From Streptomyces bambusae (GTDB lineage Bacteria > Actinomycetota > Actinomycetes > Streptomycetales > Streptomycetaceae): a stretch of DNA of 64,000 nt. Below the pieces are notes generated by a model. That model saw nothing but the letters and a program-made list of their open reading frames with translations. It made no database searches and was not told the DNA's origin. Positions 17,617 through 26,380 of this stretch are shown one piece after another. Location of the stretch: assembly GCF_020532645.1 (NCBI RefSeq), contig NZ_JAJAUZ010000023.1, forward strand, positions 1 to 64,000. Direction: 5' to 3'. Numbering within the stretch: position 1 is the first letter of the stretch; each line of letters opens with the position of its first letter. The position numbers were made by a program, and so were the translations under genes.

Positions 17617-18159
17617 ATGGAGACCCGTACGCAGGACGGACTGACCTTCCGCGCCGCAGCCCTGGCCGACGTGCCGGAGCTGGTGGCCCTCGTGGAGTCC
17701 GCCTACCGCGGGGACGCGAGCCGGGCCGGCTGGACCACCGAGGCCGACTTCCTGGACGGCCGGCGCACCGACGAACAGGGCGTGCGCGAGGTCATCGAGA
17801 CCGTGGACAGCACGCTGATGGTGGTGGAGCGCAAGGACGAGATCGTCGCCTGCTGCCAGCTCCAGCACCGCGGCGACCACGCCTACTTCGGAATGTTCGC
17901 GGTCCGCCCCGTGCTGCAGGGCGAAGGCCTCGGCAAGGTGATCATCGCCGAGGCCGAGCGCCGGGTGCGCGAACTGTGGGGCGCGGCGCAGATGCGCATG
18001 ACCGTGGTCAACGTGCGCGCCGAGCTGATCGCCTGGTACGAGCGGCGCGGCTACCGCCTGACGGGGGAGAGCAGCCCGTTCCCGTACGGAGACCAGCGTT
18101 TCGGAGTGCCGCTGCGCGACGACCTGGAGTTCGTCCTGCTGGCCAAGGACCTCCCCTAG
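17617..18159 (+). CDS. GNAT-family N-acetyltransferase
   Basis: A 180-residue GNAT enzyme. Motif A for acetyl-CoA binding is seen as FAVRPVLQGEGLGKVIIAEAE (about residues 98-118; Q/RxxGxG/A form QGEGLG), followed by the conserved C-terminal WYERRGYR tyrosine motif. It begins with an ATG after GGAG and is divergent from the DUF5134-like gene. The acetyl acceptor is unknown. Confidence 0.92.
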   Translation: METRTQDGLTFRAAALADVPELVALVESAYRGDASRAGWTTEADFLDGRRTDEQGVREVIETVDSTLMVVERKDEIVACCQLQHRGDHAYFGMFAVRPVLQGEGLGKVIIAEAERRVRELWGAAQMRMTVVNVRAELIAWYERRGYRLTGESSPFPYGDQRFGVPLRDDLEFVLLAKDLP

Positions 18160-18197
18160 GCCGCTCCTGGACGCGGTCCGGCCGCCGCGCGAACCGG

Positions 18198-18881
18198 TCA
18201 GGCCGTGAAGCGGCCCGTCAGCCGGATCTCCGGCAGGTCCGTCGTCGCACCGTCCAGCTCCAAGGCGCGGACCAGCCTCAGGTGCTCGTGGGTGTTGACC
18301 ACCCAGCCGATCACCCGCAGACCGGCGGTGTGCGCCGACTCCACGGTCTCCAGGGTCAGCCGCCGGATGTTGAGGGCGAGCGTCTCCGCGCCCGCCCCCA
18401 GCGCCCGGTCCACCACGTCCTCGCCGTAGCGGCTCGCCGTCAGCGTGGTCCGCACGCCCGGCACCAGGCGGGCGATCTCCACGAGCGCGGCGTCGTGGAA
18501 CGAGGACACCGCCACCCGGCCGACCAGGTCCCGGCGCAGCATCACCTCGGCCAGCGCCCGGGCCGCGCCCACGTCCTTGACGTCGGCCTGGAGCGGGGCC
18601 CGCACCGCATCGAGCACCTCCTCGAACACGGGTACCTGTTCGCCGCGCCCGGCGTCCAGCTCCCGCAGCTCGGCGAGGGTCAGGTCGGCGACGGCGCCCG
18701 AACCGTCCGTGGTGCGGTCGACCTCCGCGTCGTGCATCACGACGAGGGCGCCGTCCTTGCTGAGCTGGAGGTCGAACTCGACGACGTCCATGCCGGAACG
18801 TTCCGCGCGGACGAAGGACCGCAGTGTGTTCTCGGGCTCCACGCCCATGACCCCGCGGTGACCGATGGTGAGGAAAGTCAA
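18198..18881 (-). CDS. Glycerophosphodiester phosphodiesterase
   Basis: A 227-residue GDPD TIM-barrel. Catalytic residues are visible in GHRG (His8, Arg9), PENTLRSF (Glu), EFDLQLSKDGALVVMHD (Glu, Asp and His) and DVKD. It hydrolyses glycerophosphodiesters to glycerol-3-phosphate and an alcohol. The absence of a signal peptide points to a cytoplasmic enzyme. The start appears to be TTG at 18881 with GAGAG upstream; no ATG or GTG fits before the first strand. It is convergent with the GNAT gene, 38 bases apart. Confidence 0.92.
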   Translation of the reverse strand: MTFLTIGHRGVMGVEPENTLRSFVRAERSGMDVVEFDLQLSKDGALVVMHDAEVDRTTDGSGAVADLTLAELRELDAGRGEQVPVFEEVLDAVRAPLQADVKDVGAARALAEVMLRRDLVGRVAVSSFHDAALVEIARLVPGVRTTLTASRYGEDVVDRALGAGAETLALNIRRLTLETVESAHTAGLRVIGWVVNTHEHLRLVRALELDGATTDLPEIRLTGRFTA

Positions 18882-19204
18882 GGTTCTCTCGCTTCCGTCG
18901 ACGGCGGCTCCCGCGCCCCGGCCCTGACCGGCTGCGCGGCAAGGCGGAGCCTAGTGCTCCCGTCCCGGAATGGAAGCGCCCGTGCAGGGCCCGTCCGGGG
19001 CGTGGTGGCCGCTTCCCGCCTGCCCTGTGCGCCCCCGCCCGGCCGGATCGGGTCACCCGGGCGTGGGCGAGTCCCCACCGTCTTGACGCGGGCCGCACCG
19101 GCTGCTCCCGGACCGGTGCACGTCTCTTGCTTCTTCTCGATATGACTACTAGTCATATTCCGAATCGAAGTACCGACGGACGCGTACACGACCCTGGAGG
19201 CGGC
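18882..19204. other. Intergenic region upstream of GDPD and LLM genes
   Basis: This 323-base gap separates two divergent genes. Its left half is GC-rich without clear features. A TTGACG at 19084 could be a -35 element for the rightward operon. The right end holds a perfect 19-base palindrome, listed separately, and a GGAGG ribosome site just before 19205. I see no gene in it. Confidence 0.6.
19140..19158. promoter_or_regulatory. Perfect 19-bp palindrome upstream of the LLM oxidoreductase operon
   Basis: ATATGACTA-C-TAGTCATAT has 9-base arms with a single central base. It is strikingly AT-rich for this genome and lies 46 bases before the GTG start at 19205. The form suits a MarR, TetR or GntR-type dimer, but no such gene is adjacent, so the regulator is elsewhere. 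Confidence 0.75.
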
Positions 19205-20326
19205 GTGAAATTCTCCGTGATCTTCGAAGCGCAACTGGCCGATCCCACGGTGGAACGCGAGCACCAGCTCATCCGCGACTGCGTCGAACAGGCGGTGTTC
19301 GCCGAGGAGATGGGCTTCGACCGGATCTGGGCGGTCGAGCACCACGGCTTGCTCTGGTACAGCCACATGACGGCTCCTGAGGTGTTCCTCACCTGGGTGG
19401 CCGCCCGGACCCGGACCATCCGCATCGGCCACGGCGTGGTCTGCATGCCGTTCAACTTCAACCACCCGGTCCGCGTGGCCGAGCGCGCGGCCATGCTCGA
19501 CCTCCTCTCGGGCGGCCGGCTCGACCTCGGCGCCGGACGCGGCGGCACCCGCCAGGAGACCTCGCTGTGCGGTGTCGACCCGGACCGCACCACCCAGGAG
19601 GTGGAGGAGGCGCTGCGGATCATCGGGAAGTCCTGGCAGCAGGACGAGCTGGAGCACCACGGCGAGCTGCTCGACATCGGACCGCACCCGATCCTGCCGC
19701 GCCCCGTCCAGCGCCCGCACCCGCCGCTCTTCCTGGCCTGCTCCCGGACCGAGACCCTGGTGCAGGCCGCCGAGCTGGGCGTCGGCGCGCTGGTCATGGG
19801 CTTCGCCGGACCCGAGTCGATCGCCGCGATGCGCACCGCCTACGACGCCGCCGTCGCGGCCCGGGACGGCAGCCGGTTCGTCTCCACCGCCGTCAACGAC
19901 CACTTCTCGGTGCTCTGCCCCACCATCGTCCTCGACGACCGGGAGCAGGCCCGCCGCACCGGAATCCGCGGGCAGCGGTTCTTCGCCCAGTCCATCGGCC
20001 ACTGGTACGGGGGCGCCGGCATCCCCGACGAGGCCGTGGTGCCCGGCGCCGACGAGGCCGCCGAACTGCACCGGGCCGCCGAGCAGGTGGTGGCCCGGCT
20101 GCACGAGCAGGACATCCCGGTCCGCCCCACCGCCACCGCCACCTTCCACGCCGACCACGCGTACGGCACGGCCGACGACGCCATCGCGTACGTACGGCGG
20201 CTCGCCGCGGCCGGAGCCGACGAGATCATGTGCCTGGTCCAGATGGGCACCGTCCCGCAGGAGGCCTGCATGGAGACCCTCCGGCAGTGGGGCGAGAAGG
20301 TCATCCCGCACTTCCGCGGACTCTGA
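19205..20326 (+). CDS. LLM-class (luciferase-like) flavin-dependent oxidoreductase
   Basis: About 373 residues beginning at a GTG preceded by GGAGG. The bacterial luciferase-like TIM barrel is recognisable from EMGFDRIWAVEHH, ARTRTIRIGHGVVCMPFNFNHP and LDLLSGGRLDLGAGRGG. Members use reduced FMN or F420 for monooxygenation or hydride transfer; which cofactor is used here is not clear. It is followed 11 bases later by an HSL-type esterase, suggesting a two-step catabolic unit in which the oxygenation product is then hydrolysed (inference). A strong palindrome upstream indicates dedicated repression. Confidence 0.9.
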   Translation: MKFSVIFEAQLADPTVEREHQLIRDCVEQAVFAEEMGFDRIWAVEHHGLLWYSHMTAPEVFLTWVAARTRTIRIGHGVVCMPFNFNHPVRVAERAAMLDLLSGGRLDLGAGRGGTRQETSLCGVDPDRTTQEVEEALRIIGKSWQQDELEHHGELLDIGPHPILPRPVQRPHPPLFLACSRTETLVQAAELGVGALVMGFAGPESIAAMRTAYDAAVAARDGSRFVSTAVNDHFSVLCPTIVLDDREQARRTGIRGQRFFAQSIGHWYGGAGIPDEAVVPGADEAAELHRAAEQVVARLHEQDIPVRPTATATFHADHAYGTADDAIAYVRRLAAAGADEIMCLVQMGTVPQEACMETLRQWGEKVIPHFRGL

Positions 20327-20337
20327 GGGGCGCCGCC

Positions 20338-21348
20338 GTGACCCGGTCCCGCGACGACCTCGACCCCGCCGCCCGCCCGTACCTCGACGCCCTCGCCGCC
20401 GTCTTCCCCGACCTCGGCGGGCGCGTCACCGACGCCGCCGAAGCCCGCCGGCTGCTCGCCGCCGGGCCCGCGCCCACCGGAGCGCCGCCCCCGGTGGGCG
20501 CGGTGGCCGACCGGACCGTCCCCGGCCCGCCCGGTGCGCCGCCGGTCCCCGTCCGCATCTACCGGCCCGACCCGGCCCGCCACCCCGGTCCCCGCCCGAC
20601 CGTCGTCTTCTGCCACGGCGGCGGCTTCGTCCTCTGCGGCATCGACAGCCACGACCGCACCGCCCGGCGGCTGTGCCGGGCCGCCGGGGCCGTCGTCGTC
20701 TCGGCCGGCTACCGGCGTGCGCCCGAGCACCGCTTCCCCGCCGCGGCGCTCGACGCCCACGCGGTGCTGCGCTGGGCCGGCGACCACATCGCCGGGCTCG
20801 GCGGCGACCCGGCGGCCCTCGCCGTCGCGGGCGACAGCGCCGGCGCCAACCTGGCCGTCGCCGCCCAGCTGCTCGCCGCCCGGCACGGCGGGCCGCCCGT
20901 CGCCCTCCAGGTCCTCCTCTACCCGATGCTCTCCCCGGACACCGCCGGTGCCTCCCACCACCGCTACGGGCGCGGCGGCCACTACCTGACCAGCGCCCAC
21001 GTCCGCTGGTTCTGGGAGCAGTACCTCGGGCCCGGAGGCGACCCCCGCGACCCGCTCGCCACCCCGTCGGCGGCCGGACCGGAGGCCCTGGGGGCGCTCG
21101 CCCCCGCCCATCTGGTGCTCGCCGGCTGCGATCCGCTGTGTGACGACGGACACGCTTTCGCCCGTCTGCTCCGGGCCCGCGGGACCTCCGTGACGGTCGA
21201 CCTGCACCCCGGGATGTTCCACGGATTCCTGGCCCTGGCCGACCAACTCCCGTCCGCGCGACGGGCACTGGCCGCCGTCGGCGAAGTCGTCGCCGCCACC
21301 GTCCGAGACCGGAAGAATTCCGGTGGATCAGGGGGCTGTGCAGGATAA
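20338..21348 (+). CDS. Alpha/beta hydrolase, hormone-sensitive-lipase (fold-3) family
   Basis: A 336-residue esterase. The HSL oxyanion-hole motif HGGG (about residues 93-96), nucleophile GDSAG (Ser167), acid in GCDPLCDDG and catalytic histidine in PGMFHGF are all present. It hydrolyses short-chain esters. The GTG start follows GAGGGG and lies 11 bases after the LLM oxidoreductase stop, so the two share a transcript. Confidence 0.94.
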   Translation: MTRSRDDLDPAARPYLDALAAVFPDLGGRVTDAAEARRLLAAGPAPTGAPPPVGAVADRTVPGPPGAPPVPVRIYRPDPARHPGPRPTVVFCHGGGFVLCGIDSHDRTARRLCRAAGAVVVSAGYRRAPEHRFPAAALDAHAVLRWAGDHIAGLGGDPAALAVAGDSAGANLAVAAQLLAARHGGPPVALQVLLYPMLSPDTAGASHHRYGRGGHYLTSAHVRWFWEQYLGPGGDPRDPLATPSAAGPEALGALAPAHLVLAGCDPLCDDGHAFARLLRARGTSVTVDLHPGMFHGFLALADQLPSARRALAAVGEVVAATVRDRKNSGGSGGCAG

Positions 21349-21429
21349 TTTCCCGTAACGCCTCTTGAGCGGGAGAGCCTCGCATGCATACGCTGTCTTT
21401 ACGTGAGGTTCTCCTGTGGAGGAAGTGAC

Positions 21430-22824
21430 ATGACGGAAACTCTTGTGCAGGGTGCGGGCGGCAGCGCCATAGCCGCCGGAGCCCGGGTGGTGGACCACCC
21501 GGCGTGGCCCGTGCTCAAGGCCGCCGTGGAAGAGATCCGCCCCTGGCAGTCCAAGGACGGTTCGATCGACTTCGAGGCCGAGGGCGCCCCCGCCCGCAGC
21601 GCCGCCGAAGCCGCGGTGGAGCGCGTCGTCGCCGCCGTCGAGGAGCTCTCCCCGCTGCTGCCGCACGCCACGGCGTACCACGAGGCCCTGGTCGGCGACC
21701 TGCGCAAGTGGGCCGCGGGCGGCTTCGAGGTCCCGGACTTCCTGGACTCGCTCCTCGCCTTCCAGCCGGCCGCCCACCGCGCCGACGGCCTGCAGCACCT
21801 CGTGATCTTCCCGATGTACACGCAGAACGGGAACCCGGACCGCAACCTCGAGGCCGTCGCCCTCAAGATGGTGTGGCCCGAGTGGCTCGCCGACCTGGAG
21901 CGCACGCGGTACGACAACCCGCTGTTCCTCGGCATCACCTTCGAGGACTTCACCCCGGGCTACGACACCCACTCCGCCGTGCTCTTCCCGGAGACCATCG
22001 CCGTCCGCGAGGCCCCCGAGCGCTTCACCTGGGGCGGCATCTTCTGCGACCGCGAGGCCGCCCGCTACCGCAAGGTCACCGCGGCCGCCGTCGACGTCCT
22101 GGGCATCGAGCTGCCCGAGGACATCGCCCGGATGGTCGAGGACCAGGGGCGCTGCGAGAAGGCGTTCGTGCTCTGGGACATGGTCCACGACCGCACGCAC
22201 AGCCACGGCGACCTGCCGTTCGACCCGTTCATGATCAAGCAGCGCCAGCCGTTCTGGATGTACGGCCTGGAGGAGCTGCGCTGCGACCTCACCGCCTTCA
22301 AGGAGGCCGTGAAGCTCGAGGCCGAGGGCAACGAGCACGGCCGTGACGTGCAGTACGCGGTGCTGTTCGACCGGATGTTCCGCTTCCCGGTCTCCGGCGA
22401 CCGCAACCGCAACTACGACGGCCTCGGCGGCCAGCTGCTCTTCGCGTACCTGCACAAGCACGACGTGGTGCGCTGGACCGACAACAAGCTGAAGATCGAC
22501 TGGGTTCGCGCCCCGCAGGTCACCAACCAGCTCTGCGGCGAGATCGAAGACCTGTACCGGGCCGGCATCGACCGCCCGAAGCTGGTCCACTGGTTCAAGG
22601 CGTACGAGCTGGTCTCCACCTACCTCGCGCCGCACCCGGGCTCCAAGTGGGCCAAGGGCCCCGACGCCCTCGACCTGACCCAGCCGCCGCGCAAGCTGGT
22701 GGACGACGTGCTGGACGACGAGTTTCCGCTCAGCATGTTCTTCGAGGCCCTCGCCAAGAAGCTGAAGGGCGTGATCGCCTCGACCAAGGGCATCACCGCC
22801 GAGGACGCGCAGGTCGCCGCGTGA
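21430..22824 (+). CDS. DUF6421-like conserved protein
   Basis: A 464-residue soluble protein that I recognise from streptomycete genomes as a DUF6421-type family; its function is unknown. It has no membrane segment or signal peptide. Conserved-looking stretches include GITFEDFTPGYDTHSAVLFPE, WDMVHDRTHSHGDLPFDPFMIKQ and NRNYDGLGGQLLFAYLH; the HDRTHSHGDL segment has clustered His and Asp that could bind a metal. The ATG follows GGAGGAAG. The SDR gene begins 26 bases after its stop and the threonine aldolase follows, so all three probably form one operon. Confidence 0.82.
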   Translation: MTETLVQGAGGSAIAAGARVVDHPAWPVLKAAVEEIRPWQSKDGSIDFEAEGAPARSAAEAAVERVVAAVEELSPLLPHATAYHEALVGDLRKWAAGGFEVPDFLDSLLAFQPAAHRADGLQHLVIFPMYTQNGNPDRNLEAVALKMVWPEWLADLERTRYDNPLFLGITFEDFTPGYDTHSAVLFPETIAVREAPERFTWGGIFCDREAARYRKVTAAAVDVLGIELPEDIARMVEDQGRCEKAFVLWDMVHDRTHSHGDLPFDPFMIKQRQPFWMYGLEELRCDLTAFKEAVKLEAEGNEHGRDVQYAVLFDRMFRFPVSGDRNRNYDGLGGQLLFAYLHKHDVVRWTDNKLKIDWVRAPQVTNQLCGEIEDLYRAGIDRPKLVHWFKAYELVSTYLAPHPGSKWAKGPDALDLTQPPRKLVDDVLDDEFPLSMFFEALAKKLKGVIASTKGITAEDAQVAA

Positions 22825-22850
22825 CCGAGCGTGCACAGGAGGCAGCAGCA

Positions 22851-23612
22851 ATGAACGGTTCCGGGAACGGCAACGGCGCGCTCGCCGGAGCGGTCATCGC
22901 AGTGGCCGGGGCCGGCGGCCCCGCAGGCAAGGCGGCCGTGCTGCGGCTCGCCGAGGCCGGCGCCACCGTGGTCGCCGCCGATGCCGACGCCGCCCGTCTC
23001 GCCGAGTCGGTCGACGCCGCGCGCTACGCGCACGGCGGCGCCACCGTCATCGGCGACACGGTCGACCTGCTCGACCTCGACGCCACCAAGGTGTGGGCGG
23101 ACCGGACCGAGAAGGAATTCGGCCGCATCGACGGGCTGGTCCACCTCGTGGGCGGCTGGCGCGGCAGCGCCTCCTTCACGGAGACCGACCTCGCGGACTG
23201 GGACTTCCTGGAGAAGCTGCTCATCCGTACGGTCCAGCACACCTCGCTGGCCTTCCACGACGGCCTGCTGCGCAGCGCCAACGGCCGCTACGTCCTGGTC
23301 AGCCAGGCCGGCGCGCACAAGCCGGTCGCGAACAACGCGGCGTACAACGCCGGCAAGGCCGCGGCCGAGGCGTGGACCTTGGCCCTGGCCGATTCCTTCC
23401 GCAAGGCCGGGGGCGAGGACGGCCCGCACGCCGCAGCTGCGATCCTGGTCATCAAGGCACTGGTGCACGACGCGATGCGCGCCGAGCGCCCGAATGCGAA
23501 GTTCGCGGGCTTTACCGACGTCAAGGAGCTGGCCGAGGCCATCGCCGCCGTCTGGGAACGGTCCGCCTCGGAAGTGAACGGACAGCGTCTGTGGCTCACC
23601 CCGCAACCCTGA
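22851..23612 (+). CDS. Short-chain dehydrogenase/reductase
   Basis: A 253-residue SDR with a Rossmann start IAVAGAGGPAGKAAV, an NAG-equivalent region VHLVGGW, Ser151 in VLVSQAG and the catalytic YNAGK (Tyr165, Lys169). The ATG at 22851 has AGGAGG eight bases upstream. A GTG at 22821 overlaps the previous stop as GTGA and could be used for coupled translation, adding ten residues. Its 3' end overlaps the threonine aldolase start by 22 bases. Confidence 0.92.
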   Translation: MNGSGNGNGALAGAVIAVAGAGGPAGKAAVLRLAEAGATVVAADADAARLAESVDAARYAHGGATVIGDTVDLLDLDATKVWADRTEKEFGRIDGLVHLVGGWRGSASFTETDLADWDFLEKLLIRTVQHTSLAFHDGLLRSANGRYVLVSQAGAHKPVANNAAYNAGKAAAEAWTLALADSFRKAGGEDGPHAAAAILVIKALVHDAMRAERPNAKFAGFTDVKELAEAIAAVWERSASEVNGQRLWLTPQP

Positions 23613-24670
23613 GGACCGACGCCCGCCGGCACCATGATCCGGCGGTGCGCGGTTTCGCCAGCGACAACTACGCGGGCGTCCACCCGGAGATCCTCGCGGC
23701 GATCGGCCTCGCCAACGAAGGCCACCAGGTCTCCTACGGCGAGGACGAGTACACCGAGAACCTCCAGAGGGTCATACGCAGCCACTTCGGCCCGTACGCG
23801 GAGGCCTTCCCGGTCTTCAACGGCACGGGTGCGAACGTCACCGCGCTGCAGGCCATGACCGACCGCTGGGGCGCGGTGATCTGCGCCAAGACCGCGCACA
23901 TCAACGTGGACGAGGGCGGCGCACCGGAGCGGATGGCGGGCATCAAGCTGCTCGCCGTCCCCACCCCGGACGGCAAGCTCACGCCCGAACTGATCGACCA
24001 GGAGGCCTGGGGCTTCGAGGACGAGCACCGCGCGATGCCGCAGGTCGTCTCGATCACCCAGAACACCGAGCTGGGCACCGTCTACACCCCGGACGAGATC
24101 CGGGCCATCTGCGAGCACGCCCACGGGCTCGGCATGAAGGTCCACCTCGACGGGGCGCGGATCGCCAACGCGGCGGCCTCGCTGGACGTCCCGATGCGGA
24201 CGTTCACCAACGCCGTCGGCATCGACGTCCTGTCCTACGGCGGCACCAAGAACGGCATGCTGTTCGGCGAGGCCATCGTCGTCCTCAACCCGGACGCGGT
24301 GCGCCAGGTCAAGCACATCCGCAAGATGTCGATGCAGCTGGCGTCGAAGATGCGCTTCCTGTCGGTGCAGCTGGAGGCCCTGCTCGCGAAGGACCTGTGG
24401 CTGCGCAACGCGCGGCACGCCAACGACATGGCCGCCCGGCTCGCGGCGGGCGTCCGCGAGGTCGACGGCGTGGAGATCCTCTACCCGGTCCAGGCCAACG
24501 CGGTCTTCGCGCGGCTCCCGCACGAGGTCACCCGGCGCCTGCAGAAGCGTTTCCGCTTCTACTTCTGGGACGAGGCGGCCGGCGACGTCCGCTGGATGTG
24601 CAGCTACGACACCCGGCCGGAGGACGTGGACGCCTTCCTGCAGGCCCTGAAGGAAGAGATGAACCGCTAG
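23591..24670 (+). CDS. Low-specificity L-threonine aldolase family PLP enzyme
   Basis: About 359 residues of a fold-type I PLP aldolase. The Schiff-base lysine lies in SYGGTKNGM (Lys220), the cofactor aspartate in KVHLDGARIAN (Asp188), and FNGTGANVTAL binds phosphate. It cleaves threonine or beta-hydroxy amino acids to glycine and an aldehyde. The GTG at 23591, overlapping the SDR gene by 22 bases, is chosen because it retains the TDARRHHDP segment I expect in streptomycete homologues; GTG at 23645 is the fallback. Overlap suggests translational coupling. A strong hairpin follows the stop. Confidence 0.9.
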   Translation: MAHPATLRTDARRHHDPAVRGFASDNYAGVHPEILAAIGLANEGHQVSYGEDEYTENLQRVIRSHFGPYAEAFPVFNGTGANVTALQAMTDRWGAVICAKTAHINVDEGGAPERMAGIKLLAVPTPDGKLTPELIDQEAWGFEDEHRAMPQVVSITQNTELGTVYTPDEIRAICEHAHGLGMKVHLDGARIANAAASLDVPMRTFTNAVGIDVLSYGGTKNGMLFGEAIVVLNPDAVRQVKHIRKMSMQLASKMRFLSVQLEALLAKDLWLRNARHANDMAARLAAGVREVDGVEILYPVQANAVFARLPHEVTRRLQKRFRFYFWDEAAGDVRWMCSYDTRPEDVDAFLQALKEEMNR

Positions 24671-24689
24671 GTTCCCCTCGCGACCGCCA

Positions 24690-24727
24690 CCGCCGGCCCG
24701 GACCGCACCACGGGTCCGGGCCGGCGG
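24690..24727 (+). terminator. Strong hairpin terminator after the threonine aldolase operon
   Basis: A perfect 15-base stem, CCGCCGGCCCGGACC (24690-24704) with GGTCCGGGCCGGCGG (24713-24727), has an 8-base loop and is followed by the AT-rich TAATTTTATAG. It closes the DUF6421/SDR/aldolase operon. Confidence 0.85.
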
Positions 24728-24779
24728 GGTGTGCCTAATTTTATAGACATGCAAAGCAATGCATAGGTATGCTCCGGGT

Positions 24780-25379
24780 ATGGAACTGACCCAGGAGCAT
24801 GCCGACATTTCCGCCTACCTGGCAGCCGACGAGGCCGTGAACCACGGCCACCCCCTGGTGCGGCAGACCGCCGCCGCCCTGCGCGCCGGCACCGCCGACG
24901 CACACGCGTACGCCAAAGCGGCCTACGAGTACGTCCGCGACACCATCCCGCACTCGGCCGACTCCGGGGACCTGCGGGTCACCTGGCGCGCCTCCGACGT
25001 CCTGGCCCAGGGCACCGGCATCTGCTACGCCAAGTCCCACGCCCTCGCCGCCCTGCTGCGCGCCCAGGGCATCCCCACGGCACTCTGCTACCAGCGCCTC
25101 ACCGACGACGGGGGCGCCGACCCGGTCGTCCACGGGCTGGTCGCCGTCCTCCTGCCGGGCCACACCTCCTGGGCCCGCCTGGACCCGCGGGGCAACAAGC
25201 CCGGCGTGGCGGCCGAGTTCAGCCTGGACCGCGAGCAACTCGCCTTCCCGGTACGCCCGGAACTCGGCGAGGCCGACTATCCGACCCTGTACGCGCGGCC
25301 GCACCCGGCCGCCCTCGCGGTCCTGCGGGAGTCCCCGGACCGGGCCGCCCTCTGGCACGCCCTGCCGACCGGACTCTGA
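24780..25379 (+). CDS. Transglutaminase-like cysteine protease-fold protein
   Basis: A 199-residue single-domain protein of the transglutaminase-like superfamily. The catalytic triad is visible: Cys82 in GTGICYAKSHALAALLRAQGIP, His118 in VVHGLVAVLL and Asp135 in WARLDPRGNK. Small stand-alone members act as peptidases or amidases; the substrate is unknown. The ATG at 24780 gives the best N-terminus; one 21 bases upstream is possible. No good ribosome site is seen for either. The AT-rich TATAGACATGC just upstream could be a -10 box very close to the gene, so a short-leader or leaderless transcript is plausible. Confidence 0.85.
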   Translation: MELTQEHADISAYLAADEAVNHGHPLVRQTAAALRAGTADAHAYAKAAYEYVRDTIPHSADSGDLRVTWRASDVLAQGTGICYAKSHALAALLRAQGIPTALCYQRLTDDGGADPVVHGLVAVLLPGHTSWARLDPRGNKPGVAAEFSLDREQLAFPVRPELGEADYPTLYARPHPAALAVLRESPDRAALWHALPTGL

Positions 25380-25411
25380 GCGGCCGCGCGGGCGGCCCGT
25401 ACCGGAAGTCC

Positions 25412-26134
25412 TCAGCCCGCGTCGCGGACCTGAGCCGCCGTCGGTGCCGTGCCGCCCAGGTGGGCCGGCAGCCACCAGGAGTCCTCCGCGCCCTTCGGCT
25501 TGGCCGGGTACGCCTTCTGCGCCGCGTCCAGCAGCTCCTGCACCCGCTCGCGCAGCCGGCGCGTGATCGCCCCCGCGTACTGGTCCGTGGGCGCCTCGAT
25601 GGGCTCGCCGACCCGCATCGTCACCGGGATGTGGCTGCGCCGCAGGTCCTTCGGGCGGCCCTTGGTCCACAGCCGCTGGGTGCCCCACAGCGCCATCGGG
25701 ATCAGGGGCACACCGGCCTCCTGGGCCATCCGCGCCGCACCCGACTTGAAGCTCTTCAGCGTGAACGACTGCGAGATCGTCGCCTCCGGGAACACCCCGA
25801 TGATCTCGCCCGCCCGCAGCGCCCGCAGCGCCTCCTGATAGGCCGCCTCGCCCTGCTTGCGGTCCACCGGGATGTGCTTCATCGCGCGCATCAGGGGCCC
25901 CGACACCTTGTGCCGGAACACCGAGTCCTTCGCCATGAAGCGCACCAGCCGTTTCGACGGACGCGCGGTCAGACCGGTGAAGATGAAGTCGAGGTAGCCG
26001 ATGTGGTTGGAGACCAGCACGGCCCCGCCCTGCCGCGGGATGTTCTCGGTGCCCTTCATGTCGATGCGGATGTCCAGCGCGCGGAAGAGGGTGTGCGCGG
26101 CACCGACGACCGGGGGGTAGACGAGCTCAGCCAT
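25412..26134 (-). CDS. 1-acyl-sn-glycerol-3-phosphate acyltransferase (PlsC family)
   Basis: A 240-residue acyltransferase. The catalytic HX4D motif is NHIGYLD (His44, Asp49), the glycerophosphate motif is FPEATIS (about residue 116), and VPLIPMALWG is the later PlsC block. It transfers an acyl chain to lysophosphatidate in membrane phospholipid synthesis. The ATG at 26134 follows GAAGGGG. It is divergent from the thioredoxin-like gene, with a duplicated TCTGCCTGGGGAGG stretch near 26154-26185 in its upstream region. Confidence 0.93.
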   Translation of the reverse strand: MAELVYPPVVGAAHTLFRALDIRIDMKGTENIPRQGGAVLVSNHIGYLDFIFTGLTARPSKRLVRFMAKDSVFRHKVSGPLMRAMKHIPVDRKQGEAAYQEALRALRAGEIIGVFPEATISQSFTLKSFKSGAARMAQEAGVPLIPMALWGTQRLWTKGRPKDLRRSHIPVTMRVGEPIEAPTDQYAGAITRRLRERVQELLDAAQKAYPAKPKGAEDSWWLPAHLGGTAPTAAQVRDAG

Positions 26135-26292
26135 GCGGGGAGACCCCTTCTTTCTGCCTGGGGAGGCGGTCTGCCTGGGGAGGTTCTCCCGGCGGGAAGT
26201 TACGCCATCGTAGGTACGTGGCAAGGGGATCGTGCCCCATGGCGGCCCGGCTGGCCAGTTGAGAGGGCCGTGCCGGAAGAGATTCTCGTCAC

Positions 26293-26311
26293 GCCCGGGA
26301 ATTCCCCGGGC
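26293..26311. promoter_or_regulatory. 19-bp inverted repeat upstream of the thioredoxin-like gene
   Basis: GCCCGGG and CCCGGGC flank AATTC in the gap between the divergent acyltransferase and thioredoxin-like genes. It could be an operator or a leader hairpin; only the symmetry supports this. Confidence 0.4.
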
Positions 26312-26380
26312 ACACGCCGCGCTCGCACGTGGGTACGGGCCTGACCGGACCGGGACGGAAGCAGACGGGAGAACGCACGG

